Shown: positions 34,071 through 47,190, counted from the first letter of the stretch. The stretch: 64,000 bases of DNA from Dastarcus helophoroides (GCA_028583605.1 CM053331.1:13996857-14060856); one strand, 5' to 3'. Made by a program: numbers and translations. The notes: generated by a model from the sequence alone, not told the origin.

Positions 34071-37000
34071 ATGTATTCTTGGAACGATCTTCCCGTGGAA
34101 CTCCTAGGAAAAATATTCCAATATTTACCAAGAAGAGAAAGGTTGTCTATAACTCTGGTATGCAAGACGTGGCGGGAAGCCTTGGACCAAATACATCTGT
34201 GGAAAACAACTACGATACTTTTGGATAAAGATTTAATCGGTAAGGTATATAATTAAAAAATGCTTAAAGTTACTTCAGTAACATTGTTATTTAGAGTCGA
34301 GCACAGTTATACTCCTAAAAATTTATCACAAGCACATAAAATACTTGGAACTTGGATTTTCATTTGCTAGAAAACCGATGGTGTGGTGCCCACAAAAATT
34401 TGAAGAGATAACAAAAAGAGCGTGCAGATTTTTAATCATATTAAACGACCTTAATGCCCAAATTAATGGTATTAAATTGTTTGACTGGTGTGAAGGATAC
34501 AGGTTCAAGAAGATAATATATCAGTTGTCTAGACTTCTGAAGTAAGATTTTCTATTTTTACAATTTAGGAATTTTGCCATTTGATTTTCAATTCCAATTA
34601 TTATAAAACTGAATCAAATTATGTAGTTATTATGAAAGCGAATCAGTGTCGTAGTTAGCCACATGGGGTACCCTTGAAACGCATTTTATCTAACATGGTT
34701 AATGGTTATGTTTCGAAAGCTGTAATATTTAGATCTGGTTGTAGGCGCCCATGGTTCTAACTACGTCACTAAAACGAATTATAAAAGTGGTTTTATTTAC
34801 AGAAAACAAGCAAATTTAAATGAGGTTGTATTCCAAAATACCAACCTCCATAAAGAGGAATTATTGAGGATCGTAAGATCTTGCATCTTTTCCAAACATT
34901 CCATCACATATTTGTGCATAAATAATCATCACATCCATCATCAATCTGGCTTCGATTCGGTGCACTTTTTGAGCTGCCTGGATCATTTTTCGAATCTGAA
35001 CATACTTAGGATGGACTATGCGATATTTTCCAGAGGTGTTGTCGATTGCATCATAACAAGCCAAAATCATCGCCTCTTCCACATTCATCTGACCATTTGT
35101 GAAACGGATACGTTCGGTCAGGCTGTAACTGAAGAACAATGGATGACGCTGACGAAATTGAGTCCGGAATTGAAGGTTTCCTTAATTATTAGTAAGTAGC
35201 AGGAATATTTTTATTTACAGTAGTTATATAAGAAAAAACGACACGTCACAACATGATAAAATATCAACTCTAGATAAAATTACATATAAATAAACGAACC
35301 GCATTTTTTTATAAATGATAAGGAAGCTCTTAACTCCTGCTAATTTGTTTTAAATTTTATTTCCTTAAGGAGGATATTTTATTAAAGAATATAGATTACT
35401 CGTATTTCAAATTTCATTAATTTTTTATAAATGAATACGATTAGAAGGTATACACCTTGTCATGATTGTATGGTAAATTAACGTAACTGCGGAAAGAATT
35501 ATTTTAAGTTTACTGCTAGTGTACAGGGTCTCCCATTTTTGGCATGTTTCGGGGGTACTCGAGTTATTAAAGATAGAGTGTTGGGGTTTTTACTTTAGTG
35601 TCATACTTTTTGATCAAATGAATGAATCTTCGCCTTTTATACTTGCTCCGTATTTCCGTTATACTCTCATCTGTCAAAAAGGTAAAAGCTTATCTCACTG
35701 CAGTTTTTACGTTAAGTTTAGTAGCGTACTCAGCTTTTTTTCATAAAAATCAAGATTCTTAAGATATTAACTTTAAGTTATATTGTTGTAAATGGAATAT
35801 CCTATGTTTTTTTATATTAGTTAAGCATAATTTGGACTTTCTTTTTAAAAACAAACTCAAAATTCAATATTTGTATGATTACTTTTTGCAGGAATATGCT
35901 ATAACTAATTTATTAATAACAAATGCAAAATTAACAATTATTCAATAAATTAAATTGCCAAAGAGTTAATTTTAATATTTTCAAAGTTCAAAGTTGAAAC
36001 TTAATCACTTAAAAACAAAGTGAAATTTTTTAAAGATAATTTTCAAAATTAGAAACGCTTTTTCGGATGCAATATTGGTATATTTTTGTTATTTTTCTCA
36101 TTGCATTTTACCAGAATTATTGGTCTATTCCGAATGATTCGGTACGCCAAACCAAGGCCACTGCATTTTACGTAAAAACTTCTAACAAGATCAAGTTTTA
36201 ACTCTTCGGTATAAAAAGATATAACCTAAAGGCAAGCCATTATTAAAAAATAAAGATTTTTAAAATGAACTTAAAACCTAAAACAGCCACGATAAATTAA
36301 AGATTGGAGTGAAAACAAATTGGAAATCGCAATTTATTAATATTGCTGTAAAAAAACAACCTGACCTAATATTTTTAACGAGTTCTATAGCTATGTCAAA
36401 TTTCAAGTGTTTGGTAATGTCCGAGATAATCAACTGATAGACAGAAGCGAGTGATACTATAAATAGTGGTACCTTGTTTTCACTTATGGCAAGGAAGCTC
36501 AAAAACGTCAAAATTTGATAAAATACTTGGAATTTATAAACAAACCACTCGGAGAATTTTCATAATAAAAGAAATATTTAAGCAAAATGGAAAATTTTGC
36601 TAGGAAATTTAACTTACAAGAAATATGTCCAATATCATCTTGCAGTTTCAAGAAAAATGTTAAAATTTCGATAAAGCGAAATTAGAAAGAATCTCTAACT
36701 TAATAAAAAAACTTTTTTGGCTTAATTTCAAGGAAAATGTGGACACTTTGAAGTTAAAGCCCAAATTTTGGAATCTCAGAATTGCTAGAAATTAGGGATA
36801 TTGACTTAAACTCGCTCTAACAAGAACCATCCTGTCAAAAATAATAGATAAATAGAGAAGTCGCTTGAAACATAAGCATTGATTTAATATTTACTTTTTT
36901 ATATAAGCTAGAGATTCTTAAAATTGTATCGTTTTTTAATTTCGAATTTATACTTTCGGCTTTTACTTTTTCTTCCTAACATTTCGAGAATCCGAAAGTC

Positions 37001-40000
37001 AAGTTAGAAAGTCAACATTCTTAGTTCAAATTACGGTCGTAGTCAGGTACCTTGGTCCTAGAACCTGAATGTGAGAAATATTTTAACCTCTTAGCCATTT
37101 GCATTGCAGTAACTAGATCTCATGTGCTAATTTTCTTTAACATTTTACATTACCTTTCATATTTCTTCATTTTAACAGACGGTTTATATGGGTTACAGAA
37201 AATATTTGTCACTTTGAAGAAATACACTTCTTCCTGAAGCAAAACATTCCTTTGATGTCATTCGCGCTGATGGGAGGAAAAGTATGGAACCAATTCAAGA
37301 CACGGAATTACAGAAAAACTCTAGGATGGTTGCTGAAGCACTACAAAGATAGTCTAGGTATGTGAATCTGTACCGCTTCTTTCATCATTTTATAAACGCA
37401 TTGTATGTTTTAGTAAATATTCAAATTAAATTGGTACAAAATAGGGAGCTCCTCGATGATCTAATTGTGAACATTTTCAAAAACTGTCCACTGCTCCAAA
37501 ATTTTGAATTTCAAGGGGTTGTAGAAAATTTGGATTTAATAAGAGAACTTTGCAAACATCATGTTGAGAAGAAATCTAACGATTCAGGTAAATTAAATAC
37601 CATAAGAGTGAGTGAATTATTCTTCCCTAATTTCTTTTTCGCAATAAGAAAAAACGTAAAATAGGCTACATGTTTATTGACGCATTCAATCCAAGTTCCA
37701 CCAAATTATTGCTCCATCGTATTAGGCTTTGAGAGATTGTAACTTCAAACTGAAAACATCAGGTTTTTGCTATATTTTGTAACGGGTAGCGTTTCTCTGC
37801 AAAACAAAAGTCACGAAACACCTCCAAACAAAATTACTACTGCCTCCCTTCAATAGGGCTACCGAGAGGGTGGGAAGGGTAGGACAAAATTCCTGGGACT
37901 CGGATGCGAATGTCTGAAGATCAGTTCTAGAAAAAAAAGTTTATGTCTCGAGTCAAAAGTGAAAACTTGCTCATAAAACCAAATTTAGAATAATTTCAAA
38001 ATTTTCGCCTTATTACTTTCAAAATTCCAAATATTTCGATTTTTCTAATTTTTGGAATGAAAGTCGAATACATATCTAAATTAAAATTCCGAGCTTAAAC
38101 TTGAACATTTTATGTTTTGTTTAATTGAAAATTTTCCTCGAAATCTCCATTTTTTTTTCAGAATTTTATATGAAATCAAATTAATATTATTGTTATAAAT
38201 TTTAAGTTTTTTCGTTTGAACTTTTTTCTTTAATTCAATCTTGAATTGTTTAGACTGGAACATTCAAGAATGTTTTTAAATGGTGGAGATTAAGGTGCAA
38301 ATTTCAGATAAAAAACGAAATATCAAGAAAATCCCACATTATTAGAAAAAATCTAATGATTTTGAGTTTAACTGAGAAATGTTTATGTTTCTTTTTTCTG
38401 AAGATACGTTTATAATTCCAAAATTTTAACTATTTCTGAAAGTTTTAAGCTTCAAACGAATTCTTTGATTGATAAAGGTCCTACATTTCAAGTTTTGCGT
38501 CAACATTTTAGAAAGAAAAATAGAAGAAATAAATTGGGAATTTTAAAAAGAAATTCACCACTTCAAAAATCTCGTAAATTCATAAAATTTTGAATTTTTC
38601 AATTAAGCATTTCGAAAAAACGGAAACATTTTGACATTTTTAGAAAAAAATGGAGGGAAAATTACAAAAGTATATTATAGAGAGCTGTTTTCTTAAAAGG
38701 AAACAAAGCAAAGGATACAATAACACTGGTCCAAGAAACCTTCAAAAATATTTGAACTGTCATTATGCTTTTTGTAAAGTGTAATATTATACAGTTTGAT
38801 CCAGAACTGATTCTGACCCTTGATTGTAGAGAAATGGTAGTAACAATTTAAAAACTGGAAGTGCGTTCTTTTATGGCATCATTTTGGGAATGTCTGTCGA
38901 TGTGATCTTTTCAAAAGTCACTGAAATTATTTTTCCCGCTTTCATACGAATGACCGAATTATTGTCAACAACTTTCATTTAAAAATTTTTTTCACATCTT
39001 TATTTGTTCAGAAGATATCGGTCTCAGTCCTAGGCGATTGCCTGATCCGCCTATACGAGGGAATAAAAAAAACGGGAATTTCGTCATAACTTCTTTATTC
39101 CTTAATATTTTTGCACCACATTTTGATCACATTCAACGTATTCTCCCTTGATCGCAACGCACATGGTCCTTCCATTATTCAAAACATTTTTTAAATTCAC
39201 TTATCAGGATGTTCTTTAGGCTTTCTTCCAGCGATTTTTGTTTTACCTCCTCCATAGTGGCAAAACGCTTTCCTCTCATGTCCCTTTTGAATCTGGAGAA
39301 CAAAAATAAATCACAGGGGGCTAGATCCGGTGAGTAGGTGCGGAGGGGGGACAATTGATGTCATGCCGTTTTTGGTCGAAAACTGCGTTACGGAGAGAGC
39401 GGTGTGGGCCGGAGCGTTGCCATGATAGAAGAACCAGTCGCTTGTGCGCCAAAGATCTGCCCTTTTGTTGCGGATACCCTTCCTCAATCTTTTCAAAACC
39501 TCGAAGTAGAACTTTCGGTTAACAGTTAGACTCGGAGAACGAATTTTGCGCGCCCAACACCTCTGCAATCGAAGAACAAATGAGTATTGTCTTGATGTTT
39601 AACTTTACTTGACGAACTTTTTTGGGATGAGGAGAGAGCCAGGAGTCTTCCACTGAGGAATTTGGCTGCAACTATTCTCATGTGCAAATCTACGAATTAT
39701 CCTTTGAATTGAACTACATAATATCCCAGATATCTCACAGAGTTGATCAATGGTTCGGCGACAGTCTTCACGAACGAAAGCATTGATTTTGTCGACGTTT
39801 TCATCACTTCTTGACGTTGAGGGGCACTCGCAGACTCTGGTTTTACTTAGGACAGTCTCTCTACACAATCAGCCATCACGTTTTCGGCAAAATGTAAATA
39901 GTATATTTTACAAGTTATGGAATGGTGCATATTCTACACGAGCGAAAAGTTTCCAGCCCGAGCCGCAGGAGAGGTTTACGGTTTCGTGAGTGTGGAGAAT

Positions 40001-43000
40001 ACCATTCCAAACGTTTTCTACCCTCTACTTTTTTTAACAAGGCCCACAAAAATATTCAAAATTGATTACAATTTCTTCTTTAAATAAATACCTTAATTGT
40101 TACATTTAATCATAGCAACAAAAACAAATTATTTGCTATCCCGCTCTAAAATGAACCTCAATGGCTTCTCATTCGTCAAAAGTTGTGCTAGAATATTAAT
40201 ATTCTAAACGGTTTGTAAAATTTAGAGTATTCTGAACGGCTGCTGGAAAGACATTTGTTCCATCACAAAGTCATAGAATGTGCTGTTTCTATAATAGTGT
40301 CAGAGAAAAGTCGTTTCACTACAAAAATTTCCACGGGCGAACTGATCCATTCACAACAGCAGAACTTCGCACACTAATTCAGAAGACGTCTCCCTAAGGC
40401 TAAAAATACACGAAGCGGTCTTCGCCGATTCGGCGGCCAACATTTGATTCCATTAGATTTTATGATAGTGAACACATGCAGCGTCACGCCGAGGCTGTGT
40501 CGAGCGTACACTCTTCCGAACGAGATTAGCGTTTTTATGACTTCAAGCATATCATCTTTACGGTAGTGTGCACATGACGACAGGTTTTTAAGTTGTGAAT
40601 ATAAAGCGTAGTTATCAAATATTACTTATGTGCAATTTTTGTAATTTTTTCACACGAGAAACAAATGTTCCTTGTGCTTCTTAAAAACCATATAAATGTA
40701 GATAACGAATAATCAGTTTGCAGGGAAGAGGTTCAATGAAAAAAAGGGCAATAAACTAGCTAAATGTGTGGGGTTATTACAAGTTGGAAAACGTCTCATC
40801 ACCTTATCTTGCTTAGATATGTCCCCTTTTAACAATCCCACTAGTTCATTAAATGAATTTTGAGACATGTGTGAATAATTTTAAAAAATTGCATCATCGC
40901 TTTTAATTGTCCTCATAAATAGAGTATAAAATTGACTTTTTTGTTTGCGTTCCTGAACAACTGGATGTTCCCACATACGAAGTTTCTTTTTTTATTTTTC
41001 AATCGACAATATAGTAAGCTGGCTTAAAATTACTAATTCGTCGTCCGAATCCATTGCTTCAGGAAAAACTGGCAACATGTTCACTTACCGCGCGGGCTGG
41101 CAGCTTCCAATTGGCGTCGACAAGGCCGCCGACTCGGCGAAAAGCGCTTCGTGTGTCTTTACCCTAACGGACACCTTGGTTCTCCCACTCTCCCTCCCCA
41201 TCGCAACCCAATTCCCGTTACTTTTGGTGGCCCTCGTACAAGATGTTTTAATATTTCAATGCTTGACAGCAGATTTAGGATGATAAAAAACGATTTATGG
41301 AAAATATCTAATTGTATGCAAAGTTTTTAGTTCCGAGTTATACGCCTTTAAGATATCAATAAGAAAAATATTTAGTTCATAACCCCTTTACTGATCGTGT
41401 TGACAAAATATATACAGTAAGACCCCGCTTTACGCTGCTACGTTTAGCGCTGTTCCGGTTTAAAACCTTGGAATAGTGAGATTTCTTGAAAGTTGCATCC
41501 ACTATTGGGTTTCCCCTAAATCCAAAGTACATACAACATACATATATAATTTTTTTTTAATGAGGTAACGAAAAATGTTTGAAAGGAGGGTAGAAAAACA
41601 TTTGTCAAGATCTAAACGGGGACGATGACACTAGAAACACTGTTTTTGATATGAACGAAATAGTCGAATTAACGAAACAAGCAGTTTTAGAAATATAGAA
41701 GATCTCAAAAAAATGTTGATGATGAGCTTAAAGAAATAATGGATCAAGAAGAATACCAAAATATTGATAATGTTTCTGAGGAGCAAAAAAAAAATGTTTC
41801 AACAGAATTTCTAAAAACCAGTTTAGTCACTATAACAGAAATTATAAACCAATTTATTGAAAATGAAGCAGGTTATGATAGGAGTTCAGAGGCATGTCAA
41901 AGTGCCATGGATGTCTTGCCCACATATTGACAACTGCTTATAGGGCACAGAAGAAAAATACAAATGGCATTAGACACCTTATTGATGAAAAAGTGCTAAA
42001 TTGGAAATGCAGGAAAATATGAATGATCTAAACATGAATGGTGACTTATTTTTTACACCCGTTTTCCTCTAACCCACTATTTACCTGAAGAAATGACCTC
42101 GTTTAACGCTGTTTCGTATAACGCTCTACTTGGTTGGAGCGTAAGTCACTGGTTAAGCGGGGTTTTATTATATTTATAATACTAAAGGAATTTAATGATC
42201 TTTTTTAACATTTTAACAATATTTCATTGCAAAAGTAAAAGAATTACATCGAAAAAAACATTCCTGAACAAGTTGTAGTAGACTTGAATTGTCGAATTAA
42301 TTAACGGAAAATCCTAAAACGTTTGACGCATGACTTTAAAATGGAAGTAAAGAATGGTGATTAATTAATGAAGATTCCGACGACCTCAATCGAGATAAAC
42401 ATTTTTTGTAAAAAGAAACCTTTGGTTTCTCATGAGGCTCAATAATAAAAGCATGACATTTCAAATTCAATAAATTTTTACTAATTCTCTACAACTCTTA
42501 AAAAATTTGGCTGGGTCTTTATCTTACTACAGTCTACCAATATGCTGAATTTTATTGAATTCTGAACGGTAATTCCAAAGCCGACAGTCTGCCTGAATAA
42601 TTTTATTATCGTAGTAGTGTATATAATTCTGTGGTTTTAGGGTAAATCTGCTTAAGTCAAGTTTTTGAGAAAATAGACTTGAGCCACTGTTGCCTATTAC
42701 GCTTCACGATTGTGGGGAGAGAATTTTACATACAGACATACATGCATTCTTAAGTTTTTATTATTTATTAAAGTACGAACATGTTTTGTTTTGACAATAT
42801 CTCAAATATATAAATTAAGCACTTTTATCCTGTAACCACAGAATTATTTGCTATACGAATTAATATGTTCACGTTTACAGGAACAAAATATTTGAGTGTG
42901 GCTCCAAAAACATTTTTCCTAGAGGATCATGTCACCTTGAGTAAAATTTACTACGACTATTCTTCAGAGTTTTTAAAGAAAAATTTCGAATTCAAGACCT

Positions 43001-43041
43001 TGAATGATACAACTAAAAATTATGTTTATATTTATTATTGA
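34071..43041 (+). CDS. F-box protein, FBXO33/FBXO39-like (six exons, complete)
   Basis: Probable substrate-recognition subunit of an SCF-type ubiquitin ligase. Exons are 34071-34239, 34295-34541, 34803-35191, 37199-37357, 37414-37587 and 42881-43041. All five introns are GT-AG (55, 261, 2007, 56 and 5293 bp). The exons sum to 1299 nt with every phase closing, giving 432 residues. The F-box is residues 4-44 (WNDLPVELLGKIFQYLP, CKTWREAL, HLW) and would bind Skp1. The rest is a degenerate leucine-rich region (FSNLNILRMDY, LSPELKVSLII, ICHFEEIHFFLKQNIP), ending in KTLNDTTKNYVYIYY. Length, order and the tail resemble human FBXO39 as I remember it. FBXO33 is the alternative. ATG 34071 is the first in-frame ATG, directly before the F-box. 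AATAAA lies at 43073-43078. The last intron holds mariner, MITE and pogo debris. Confidence 0.88.
35521..35700. repeat. Solo transposon-end-like sequence in intron 3 of the F-box gene
   Basis: GTGTACAGGGTCTCCCATTT at 35519 resembles the TA-CAGGGTCTCC start of the element at 62521. No matching right end was found before exon 4. The open frame over it (35519-35746) is not protein-like. Confidence 0.35.
36530..36800. repeat. Degenerate A/T word-repeat block in intron 3
   Basis: Runs of GAAAATTTTGC, GTTAAAATTTCGAT and TTTCAAGGAAAATG words, the texture seen in the other A/T blocks. Confidence 0.4.
37900..38660. repeat. Degenerate A/T word-repeat block in intron 5
   Basis: About 0.75 kb of imperfect TTTCAAAATTCC, AAATATTTCGAT and ACATTTCAAGTTT words; no coding content. 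Confidence 0.45.
39052..39890 (-). pseudogene. Mariner transposase fragment with one terminus
   Basis: TATACGAGGGAATAAAAAAA at 39052 is a mariner terminal repeat. Reading leftward from about 39868, conceptual translation gives KTRVCECPSTSRSDENVDKI, FVREDCRRTIDQLCEISGI, SIQRIIRRF, then FFYHGNAPAHTALSV near 39430-39390. The last is the second-Asp region, with Asp replaced by Gly-Asn. The first-Asp region is largely deleted and frameshifts occur. The 5' terminus was not found. It differs from the mariner at 2183. It sits in intron 5 of the F-box gene, antisense to it. Confidence 0.8.
40398..41165. mobile_element. MITE-like element with about 40-bp inverted ends
   Basis: The left end GGCTAAAAATACACGAAGCG followed by CGCCGATTCGGCGGCC is matched inverted on the right by GGCCGCCGACTCGGCG and CGCTTCGTGTGTCTTTACCC. 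The ends are GC-rich against an AT-rich interior. No transposase. The open frame at 41077-41283 lies across the right end and is not a gene. It sits in intron 5 of the F-box gene. Confidence 0.7.
41415..42170 (+). mobile_element. pogo/Tigger-like relic
   Basis: Starts after TA with CAGTAAGACCCCGCTTTACG and ends near TTAAGCGGGGTTTTATTATA, the inverted counterpart. These are Tigger-type ends with characteristic TTTAACGCT words inside (42105-42125). The 41739-41930 frame (MDQEEYQNIDNVSEEQKK, then VTITEIINQFIENEAGYDRS) looks like the acidic C-terminal tail of a pogo-class transposase. The catalytic domain is missing. It lies in intron 5 of the F-box gene. Confidence 0.65.
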
Positions 43042-43072
43042 TCTTCATTGCTATGTGGTCATCACATTGTTG

Positions 43073-43078
43073 AATAAA
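43073..43078 (+). promoter_or_regulatory. Polyadenylation signal of the F-box gene
   Basis: AATAAA 31 bases after the stop codon at 43039-43041, overlapping a second AATAAA at 43077. Confidence 0.6.
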
Positions 43079-43403
43079 TAAATTTGTGTAAACGTGTTTT
43101 ACTCGAAGTCAATTCTTTTAGTTTTAATAAGGAATTTTTTCACTGTAGGAGTCCATGTCCAAGGGTGAAATAGACGTTCAAACAAATACTCTTTTAGTTA
43201 CAGGAGACAATTCGCTTGAAAAAAAAAGTCAGCGAAGAGCGGGCAAGCTACACAATTATGGTTCTGTAACAATTACTGGAGTGAAGGCAACATCAAATTT
43301 AAAATCACATTTTTACCTCTAAATCTGCACAAGATAGGCCAAAAAAAATAGGGTGTTCCATTTCAGATAACAAAGATAAGGCTGTTTGAATTTAACAAAA
43401 TGT

Positions 43404-43640
43404 ACAGGGTTAGTCTTAATAAATGGACCCCCCCTCTATTCTCGTTATGATGGACTATTTTGAAGATTCAAAAATTCAATCCTACATAGTTTTTCCTGAA
43501 ATATTTAATATTTCTATAAAAAATGTATTTCGGTGTGTGTATACAGGGTGAATCAATATCAAGTCTGGTTTTTCTTATAGATCACCCTATTGATTTTTGT
43601 ATATTTAGATTCTGCTGGTTTTTCAGAATCCAAATATATA
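43404..43640. repeat. Transposon-end-like repeat, left member of an inverted pair
   Basis: TACAGGGTTAGTCTTAATAA begins a 240-bp segment that recurs inverted at 51655-51895 at about 70-75% identity. Both contain an internal TACAGGGTGAATCAATAT start and a small hairpin (ATTCTGCTGG...CAGAAT). They could be the two ends of one 8.5-kb element or two separate insertions. Confidence 0.65.
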
Positions 43641-43659
43641 TAATTGTCATATACTCTAT

Positions 43660-44073
43660 TGACAAATAGGCGATTTATTTGCGATTAAAGCCTACTTTTA
43701 TAGATCCTATTTTAATGGAAACATTTGGATTTTACTGGGTGGTTTTGAAAAATAAATTGACTAACGCCTGTCAGACTAATCGCTTAACATATTTTTTACT
43801 TCTGATTAATTATTTTAATTGAGAGACGCTTGTTATTAGAAATTTATCTTTCCTGAGAAATGAGGTGATATGACGATATTATAAATAATGCAACTTTCCT
43901 TTCTTAAACGATGGTTCCCATGTAGAGAAGGACCTATAATGCGATAAAATGTGACATAATTTAAGTTTTTGTATTTATTTAGTTATTATTAATAACAGTT
44001 AATAAGTTTACAATAGTTGTTATTTATTACACTGGTTTTTTTTATTGCGAATAAATCGCCTATTTGTTAATGA
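43660..44073. repeat. Inverted-repeat segment, 0.41 kb
   Basis: ACAAATAGGCGATTTATTTG at about 43669 is matched inverted by CGAATAAATCGCCTATTTGT at about 44047. The interior has no coding sequence. Probably a small MITE. Confidence 0.55.
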
Positions 44074-44081
44074 AATATATA

Positions 44082-44107
44082 GTTATTATATATATATATA
44101 TATATAT
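44082..44107. repeat. (TA)n microsatellite
   Basis: Uninterrupted TA repeat of about 13 units. Confidence 0.9.
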
Positions 44108-45964
44108 ACTGCTGCAGCGGCTAACTCAGACTCCGGTCCATACACATTCCAACTGGGCGCAGGCCTATATACACGCGTTATACAGGCGTTACATTTCGTC
44201 AGTCATTGAGCCTCCACTGCCCAGCGGTTTACTCAGACTCCTAGTGTATCTACAGTTACTGAGCCTCCATTTATTTTTATACGATCACATCCAGCCTCCG
44301 AACAGTGTTGCCGAAATGACTTTACTGCGATGATGTAAGCTTTTTAACATCTTTGGTGTCGATAAAATGCTTAATGCGGGAGAGGAATCAATTAATAGCA
44401 CAGATACACAGAAAACATAACCTTGCGCTAAATTAAATATCCGAGAAGCTGTTGTGGTTAGCTGGTAACTTTCAAAAGTAACACTGTATCTTTCTAAATG
44501 TGTATTTTTAATACTAAAATTTATTTTCAATTCTATTTCAACTTGTTACAACTAGGATCTATTAAACATTTTGCTTAACCCTTGGAATATTGTTAAGTAT
44601 TTAAATAATTCGATTTGTTGTGGTGACTTCGCTGTTTAATTATAAATTATGTGCATAAATTAATTCACAGAAGAAAATCGCCGAAAATCACGGTTAACAA
44701 ATACATTAATAACATTTCGAAACTTTCTCAAAAAACTTCAAGAGCAAAAATTAAGTATTGTGCTGCTGTGTTTAGAACCTGAACCAATTTAAACTGGTGC
44801 AAATATCTAAAGTATATGGGCATAACAACAATTATCCTAAAAGGATACCTTTAGTGCCTTCGACCTTCCATGTAAATCTAAAGACAAGAATACTGGAAAG
44901 TGTTTTCATACTTTAAAATTTATTTTGGTTAAGTATACGTGTATTTATTACTATAATTTAAGAATTTAATAAAACATGCATGACAGCTAATTTTGTTTTT
45001 TATTTTACTACACCTCATTTCACTCGATGCAGAATATGTACCTTTCAGGGAACTTTACATTGGACGAATAAAAATAATTAGGACGTTTTCATAAATGAAG
45101 TTGCTTGTGTTAATTTTTATTTTTTGATTTCTTGTTACAATTAAAAGATAGTTTTGTGTTAGTTATTACAAGTTTAATGTTTGTTTTTGCTACTAAAATT
45201 TGAAAAATGTTCCTACCTTTATTTATTTATTTATATAAGGTTTAACAAACACTTAATTGCGATTTTATATCTTCAATTTAATCAATTAAATAGTTTTGGC
45301 TATTTGCACTTTATTTTCTGTATAATATAATTTTTGTTGATTGTTTTGAAATTTAAATAGAAGTTTCTCTCAAGGGTTATGTTTTTTCTCTTTTTTATTG
45401 CTGAGGACAATTTTGTTCATAAAATAGAGCTCGTTTTTTTGGCGATAGAAATTATTAGAGGTTAGGAGTTTCCAGCAGCAAAACTTAGGACAAAAACGTC
45501 AATTTTCAGATCGAAGTATTTAAAAACAATGAAAATTTTCAACCTAAACTTTAAATTCATGTACTTGTTACTTGAAAACCAAAACTTCAAACTCACATTT
45601 TTGACTTTCACTTTAAATTTCGGAGACAGAGTTAAACGTTTACTTCGGGTTTTAAAATGTAGAGAGGAACATCCAATTCAAAGTTCAATGTGCAGTTTTG
45701 AAAAGAAATGCATCATTCAGAGAAAAAACTCATGATTTATACAATAAAATTTTAAAGACTCGAAGTTATTACCAAATTTTCAATTTTAGTCACGGAATTT
45801 CAACTTTTAAACCTCACAAGCAACGTTTCTTATGACGTTTTTGTGCGTACATTACGTAATGAATAGTTCTTATTCTGTAAAGGAAAACTACAAGACAAAA
45901 AGGGTTTTTAAAATTCTAAATAAGATATTATAAATAGTATTCCGGTCTTTAGATTACTCTTTTG
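44108..45964. other. Intergenic stretch with A/T word-repeat block
   Basis: No gene recognised. Positions 44950-45065 are a diverged relative of the 376-bp tandem unit at 47597 (AACATGCATGACAGCTAATT and following). About 45500-45800 is an A/T word-repeat block. Confidence 0.4.
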
Positions 45965-46050
45965 AGTAGTATCTTGGAGTAGGTGATGAAGAGATTGGTT
46001 TTGGCGCTGAAAGTCATGCGTTCAAGTCCGACGAGTTCCATTTTTTTTTG
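45965..46050 (+). repeat. tRNA-like SINE head, copy 1
   Basis: Contains TTCAAGTCCGACGAG, resembling a tRNA B box, followed by a T-rich run. It aligns with the reverse complement of 46620-46715. The tRNA fold is not intact. Confidence 0.5.
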
Positions 46051-46619
46051 TTTTTTTTTATCGATTTTTTTTAAATTTTTATGTTTTTGAATGCTTACCT
46101 TTTAATTAATGAATATTTAATAAATCCAAATAACAGTCTGCTCACAAAAAAATGTCACAATGACTGCATTGTATGAAATAATTAATACTTTTAACTCTTT
46201 AGTTCAAACTGTCATCTAAAACTTGATATGATTAATAAGTCCAGCTGCTCATTTATTTGTGCAACTGTAAATATATGTGAGATTTTATTGCTTGCAAAAA
46301 AGATTAAGCTCTTGGTGTGAAACTTAAATGTTGATCACTTTTCTAGAAGCTGTAGAAGTTCATGGATATTACGTTAGCAACAAGTTACACTTATTAATAA
46401 ACAGCTAGACATTTATAAACACCTCTTTAATACTTTAAGAGAAACTTTACATGGGAGTTCAAATTAAACGAAATCCTGAAATGTTCGGATAATACTGAGT
46501 GATTCATGGAGTAGTTAGCACGATTATGCCAACGCATATTGCTGTTTAGATTCATTACATTACTATTAATAATTAGGTACGCATAAAAAACATCAAAAGT
46601 TAATAAATCTGTACAAAAT

Positions 46620-46715
46620 CAAAAAAGAAGGAAGCGATACACGTCGGATTCGAACGTATAACCTTTGGCGTTTTAATCGATCCCTTATCAACTAAGCTAG
46701 CGTTTTATAAGTTGC
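46620..46715 (-). repeat. tRNA-like SINE head, copy 2 (inverted)
   Basis: On the minus strand TAGCTTAGTTG (46699-46689) is a perfect A-box match, and CGTTCGAATCC (46656-46646) fits a B box, with tRNA-like spacing. The T stem and anticodon stem do not pair, so I read it as a tRNA-derived repeat and not a functional tRNA gene. Confidence 0.55.
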
Positions 46716-46859
46716 AAAATTTTATGAAAGACTAAAACTGTAAAGTGTAAAAAACTATAGATATCTGATATAACTTATGACAACAACAGCGATTTCCAAT
46801 TTTCATTCAAAAAGTACTTTTTCTAGAAATTCTTAAGTTGTCATCAAATTTTTCAGTGT

Positions 46860-47190
46860 GAAAATTTAAAATTGGAATGTTATTTATAAACGAAACTGTG
46901 ATCGAAATAATTAAACATTTTAGTTCTAACGAAAAGTGTTTATTAAACTTGGAAAAAACAATTCAAAATTCTAAATGTCGACGTTATAACTATAAATTTT
47001 ATCTATTTGGGCTTCAACAGTTTAAAGTAGATAATGGAAAAAAATCAATATTTAACTTTAACATCAAAATTTGGGATTTAAATCTGAAATTTCAGCTTTT
47101 TTATTTACGTTTCAACTGTATCTCTAAATGTCCAGAAAAAAAAAATCAAAATTTTAAATACAGAATTACAATTTCTAGTTGACATGAGAA
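46860..47190. repeat. Degenerate A/T word-repeat block
   Basis: Imperfect AAAATTTAAAATT, CAAAATTTGGGATTTAAATC and AAATTTCAGC words. The 46877-47182 open frame over it is a low-complexity artefact. Confidence 0.4.

Noticed and set aside
34861..35139. Minus-strand open frame of 92 residues
   Set aside because: Shadow of exon 3 of the F-box gene, whose plus-strand frame is supported by splice phases on both sides.
41739..41930. Stand-alone acidic protein of 63 residues
   Set aside because: It sits inside the pogo/Tigger relic and reads like the tail of its lost transposase.
46620..46715. Functional tRNA gene on the minus strand
   Set aside because: A and B boxes are good, but the T stem and anticodon stem do not pair. 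A SINE head explains it and its inverted relative better.
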